From JAGTVG01 sp964389805 (GTDB lineage: Bacteria > Bacteroidota > Bacteroidia > Cytophagales > Cyclobacteriaceae): a stretch of DNA of 9,125 nucleotides. The notes beneath the pieces are model-generated. The model did not search any database. It was not told the DNA's origin and saw only the letters and a program-made list of their open reading frames with translations. Below are positions 7,042-9,125 of the stretch, in pieces. The DNA lies in the NCBI GenBank assembly GCA_964389805.1, contig CAYMFU010000050.1:1-9125 (forward strand), given 5' to 3'. Made by a program: the position numbers and the translations under genes. Positions within the stretch are counted from its first letter, which is position 1. The number at the start of each line of letters is the position of its first letter.

Positions 7042-8173
7042 ATGGTACGATACAAGGTTACCATTAGGAGGGAAGAACATGAGCAGCTAAAAGCTGTATT
7101 GGGCAAAGGGAAGCATAGTTCTCAGCAGTATCGGAATGCTTGCATATTGATTAATTCTGATGAAGGTACATGGGGTCAAAAATTATCAAATGAACAGATT
7201 TCACAGGTGTTACAGATCAATACAAAGACTGCGGAGGGAGTAAAGCAACGTTTTGTAGAAGAAGGATTTTATGAATGTATGGATCGTAAGCCCTATCCCA
7301 GGAAAGGGCCCATTAAAACAGACGGTGACTTTGAGGCGCATTTGATTGCCCTGAGTTGCAGCGAAGCCCCGGAAGGATATGCACGTTGGTCCTTGCGGTT
7401 ACTTGCCGACAAGATGGTTGAACTAGAATATGCCGATAGCATCTCACATGAAACTGTTCGTTAGGTGTTAAAAAAAACGAAATCAAACCGTGGAGGGTCA
7501 AAGGTTGGGTGATCCCCCCGCTGGGTAATACTGACTTTGTTGCACATATGGAATCTGTATTGGATGTATATAAAACCCCTTATGACAGAAAAAGACCTGT
7601 TGTGTGTATGGATGAATCGCCCAAGCAGTTGATTAGGCAGACACGTATTCCTATCGCCAGAAAACCGGGACAGGACGTAAAAGAGGATTATGAATATTCA
7701 AGGCAAGGAGTGGCAAACATCTTCATAGCTAATAAACCTTTGAAAGGGAAACGTTACATAAGGATAAAATCAAGCAAAACGAAGAAAGACTGGGCCCGTT
7801 TTGTCAGATACATTGCAGGTCAGCTTATCCCAGAGCAGAGAGGATCCAATTGACAATGGATAATCTGAACACTCATAAGCCATCAGCTCTGTATGAAACC
7901 TTTCCTCCGGAAGAAACCAAACGGATTTGAGACAGATTTGATTTCATCTATACGCCGAAGCACGGCAGCTGGTTGAATATTGCTGAAATAGAACTGAAGG
8001 TATTAATGGGACAGTGCTTGAACCGGAGAATCGATAGCATGACTATGATACAAAGAGAGGTTAAAGCCTGGCAGCAAGTCAGAAATAACAAGAAAGCCAA
8101 GATTAACTGGCAATTTAAAACCGATGATGCAAGGGTGAAATTAATAAGACTCTATCCGATAATATCATTTTGA
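7042..8173 (+). pseudogene. IS630-family DDE transposase, broken by two stops and two frameshifts
   Basis: The natural start is probably the ATG at 7042 (MVRYKVTIRREEHEQL); an ATG at 7000 overlaps the left terminal repeat. The first part has an HTH (LSNEQISQVLQINTKTAEGV) and the conserved ARWSLRLLADK stretch. The frame then ends at TAG 7462-7464, where relatives usually have Gln (ETVR-Q-VLKK). A one-base loss in the A8 run at 7470-7477 moves the reading frame to KPWRVKGWVIPPLGNTDF. A second one-base loss near 7830-7840 moves it again, just before LTMDNLNTH. A TGA at 7928-7930 replaces the expected Trp of KRI-W-DRF. The catalytic triad is still readable in pieces: Asp codons at 7611 (CMDES) and 7859 (MDNLNTH) and Glu at 7985 (SWLNIAE). 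The last piece ends at TGA 8171-8173, inside the right repeat. It produces no working enzyme. Confidence 0.9.
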
Positions 8174-8187
8174 CATGACACCAGTGT
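8166..8187 (-). repeat. Right terminal inverted repeat of the IS630 element
   Basis: Its reverse complement begins ACACTGGTGTCATGTCAA and matches the left end (6981-7002) at 18 of 22 positions. The transposase stop lies within it. The outer flank reads TT instead of the TA expected for an IS630 target. The core contains TTGACA (8170-8175) on the + strand, pointing outward toward the isomerase-like gene. Confidence 0.85.
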
Positions 8188-8200
8188 TCAACTTTATAAA
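8170..8200 (+). promoter_or_regulatory. Possible hybrid promoter across the right IS end
   Basis: TTGACA at 8170-8175 inside the right terminal repeat is followed by the AT-rich hexamers TTTATA (8193-8198, 17-bp spacing) or TATAAA (8195-8200, 19-bp spacing) in the flanking DNA. This resembles the outward -35 plus host -10 arrangement known for other IS elements. Caution is needed: Bacteroidota housekeeping promoters use a TTTG / TAnnTTTG pattern, which is not matched downstream here. The distance to the ATG at 8210 would leave almost no 5' leader. Confidence 0.25.
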
Positions 8201-8209
8201 ACTAACTCA

Positions 8210-9125
8210 ATGAAACGCAAATCTTTTTTTAAAAGTAGTGTGGCAGCCACCGGGGCCCTGGTAAGCGGTGGAACGGAACACGCTTCTGCAGCTTCGGCTG
8301 AAGCACCGGTCGCTGGCAAACATCGGTTTAAATTAAAATATGCCCCTCATTTTGGTATGTTTAAAAACTCTGCTGGGGGAGACCTCCTGGACCAGCTTCA
8401 GTTTATGGCGGATGCGGGATTTACCGCCCTGGAAGATAATGGCATGAAGAAGAGAAGAAAGGTTCATATACAGGAGAAGATAGCCAGCAAGATGGCTAAC
8501 CTGGGAATGGAGATGGGTGTGTTTGTGGCTAATACCATATACTGGACTGAACCCAACCTGACCAGTGGCGAGCAGGATAAACTGGACGAGTTTCTGAAAG
8601 AAATCAAGGAATCAGTGGAAGTGGCCAAGAGGGTCAATGCACGATGGATGACCGTGGTTCCCGGTTTTGTCGATTTGAGAAAGGATCTTTTTTACCAGAC
8701 GGCCAATGTGGTCAATGCCCTGAGGCTGGCCAGTGAGATCCTGGAACCGCATAAGCTCACCATGGTTGTGGAACCCTTAAATTTCAGGGACCATCCAGGT
8801 CTCTTCCTGAATAAAATTTCCCAGGCATACCAGATATGCCGGGCCGTTAATAGTCCGTCCTGCAAGATATTGGATGATCTCTATCACCACCAGATTCAAG
8901 AAGGGGACCTGATTCCCAACATCGACCTGGCATGGGATGAAATCGGCTACTTCCAGATTGGTGACAACCCGAGAAGAAAAGAGCCTACCACCGGGGAGAT
9001 CAACTACCTGAATGTGTTTAAGCACATCCATGAAAAAGGATATACCGGTATTTTGGGTATGGAACATGACAACTCCATCCCTGGCAAGGAAGGAGAGCTG
9101 GCACTTATTGAAGCCTATGCCAAGG
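8210..9125 (+). CDS. Tat-exported hydroxypyruvate isomerase-like TIM-barrel protein (3' partial)
   Basis: Open from the ATG at 8210 to the window edge, 305 codons with no stop, so the C-terminus is missing. The start MKRKSFFKSSVAATGALVSG is a twin-arginine-type signal with Arg-Lys in place of Arg-Arg, followed by Ala/Ser-rich cleavage candidates near 25-31. The mature part matches the xylose isomerase-like / AP endonuclease 2 fold: KYAPHFGMF (43-51), MADAGFTALEDNGM (66-79), VVEPLN (186-191), LDDLYHHQ (221-228), YFQIGDNPRRKEPTTGEINY (247-266) and GILGMEHDN (280-288). These follow the hydroxypyruvate isomerase pattern, with Glu188, Asp223, Gln249 and Glu285 as likely metal or catalytic residues. 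An exported member probably acts on a periplasmic sugar or sugar acid rather than in cytoplasmic glyoxylate metabolism; the substrate is unknown. GC is much higher than in the polysaccharide genes (31 of 60 in the 8221 line), so it probably belongs to a different genomic segment. Confidence 0.85.
   Translation, partial: MKRKSFFKSSVAATGALVSGGTEHASAASAEAPVAGKHRFKLKYAPHFGMFKNSAGGDLLDQLQFMADAGFTALEDNGMKKRRKVHIQEKIASKMANLGMEMGVFVANTIYWTEPNLTSGEQDKLDEFLKEIKESVEVAKRVNARWMTVVPGFVDLRKDLFYQTANVVNALRLASEILEPHKLTMVVEPLNFRDHPGLFLNKISQAYQICRAVNSPSCKILDDLYHHQIQEGDLIPNIDLAWDEIGYFQIGDNPRRKEPTTGEINYLNVFKHIHEKGYTGILGMEHDNSIPGKEGELALIEAYAK

Larger units (their letters stand above)
6981..8187 (+). mobile_element. 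IS630-family insertion sequence, inactive copy
   Basis: A complete but decayed element of about 1.2 kb, the usual size of the family. It is bounded by terminal inverted repeats at 6981-7002 and 8166-8187, which agree at 18 of 22 positions. One transposase gene fills it in the + direction, broken by two stops and two frameshifts. IS630 elements insert at TA and duplicate it. A TA is present at the left end (6980-6981) but the right end reads TT (8187-8188), so no intact target duplication remains. It lies between the last polysaccharide gene and an isomerase-like gene of higher GC. It cannot move by its own transposase, though an intact copy elsewhere might act on the ends. Confidence 0.88.

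Noticed and set aside
7462..7480. A8 run in the transposase as a programmed -1 frameshift site
   Set aside because: A run of this kind can support ribosomal slippage in IS elements, but an in-frame TAG (7462-7464) comes just before it, and a second frameshift and a TGA follow downstream. Decay explains all of it.
8287..8298. CAGC-TTCG-GCTG mini-hairpin in the isomerase signal-peptide region
   Set aside because: Only four base pairs, within an Ala/Ser-rich coding stretch where GC-rich repeats arise by codon choice.
1..9125. CRISPR array, tRNA or rRNA gene, toxin-antitoxin or phage-defence module
   Set aside because: I saw no regularly spaced repeats, no tRNA-like cloverleaf and no defence-type domains. 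All intact genes fit polysaccharide synthesis or the isomerase family.

Overview
This window looks like part of a surface-polysaccharide (capsule or exopolysaccharide) locus from a member of the Bacteroidota. The evidence is: a tyrosine kinase of the Wzc type with a C-terminal tyrosine cluster; AT-rich polysaccharide genes with few Shine-Dalgarno sites; a 7-base 'ATTAG'-like tandem repeat between genes; and a Tat-exported sugar isomerase-like protein of a kind common in this phylum. The genus cannot be fixed from the sequence.

Layout, all on the + strand. (1) 1-1455: the C-terminal part of a Wzc-like polysaccharide co-polymerase/tyrosine kinase, cut by the left window edge. (2) 1456-1715: a gene-poor spacer with a short heptamer repeat and what may be the tail of a lost gene. 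(3) 1716-6965: five tightly packed, AT-rich genes: Wzx flippase, LicD-family transferase, Wzy polymerase, family 2 glycosyltransferase and family 4 glycosyltransferase. (4) 6981-8187: one IS630-family insertion sequence with readable terminal inverted repeats. Its transposase is dead, with two in-frame stops and two frameshifts. (5) 8210-9125: the start of a Tat-exported hydroxypyruvate isomerase-like TIM-barrel protein. It has clearly higher GC and runs off the right edge.

Together the genes describe the middle of a Wzx/Wzy-dependent pathway. The two glycosyltransferases extend an undecaprenyl-linked repeat unit, and the LicD-like enzyme probably adds a phosphate-linked substituent. Wzx then flips the unit, Wzy polymerises it, and Wzc with an outer-membrane partner presumably encoded upstream controls length and export. 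The initiating sugar-phosphate transferase and nucleotide-sugar synthesis genes are not in the window.

The IS630 copy sits 15 bases after the last glycosyltransferase and 22 bases before the isomerase gene, so it marks the boundary between two regions of different composition. I found no convincing new biological system. The most interesting local signals are a perfect hairpin in front of the family 4 glycosyltransferase start codon, which could bring a distant Shine-Dalgarno sequence next to the AUG, and a possible hybrid promoter across the right end of the IS.
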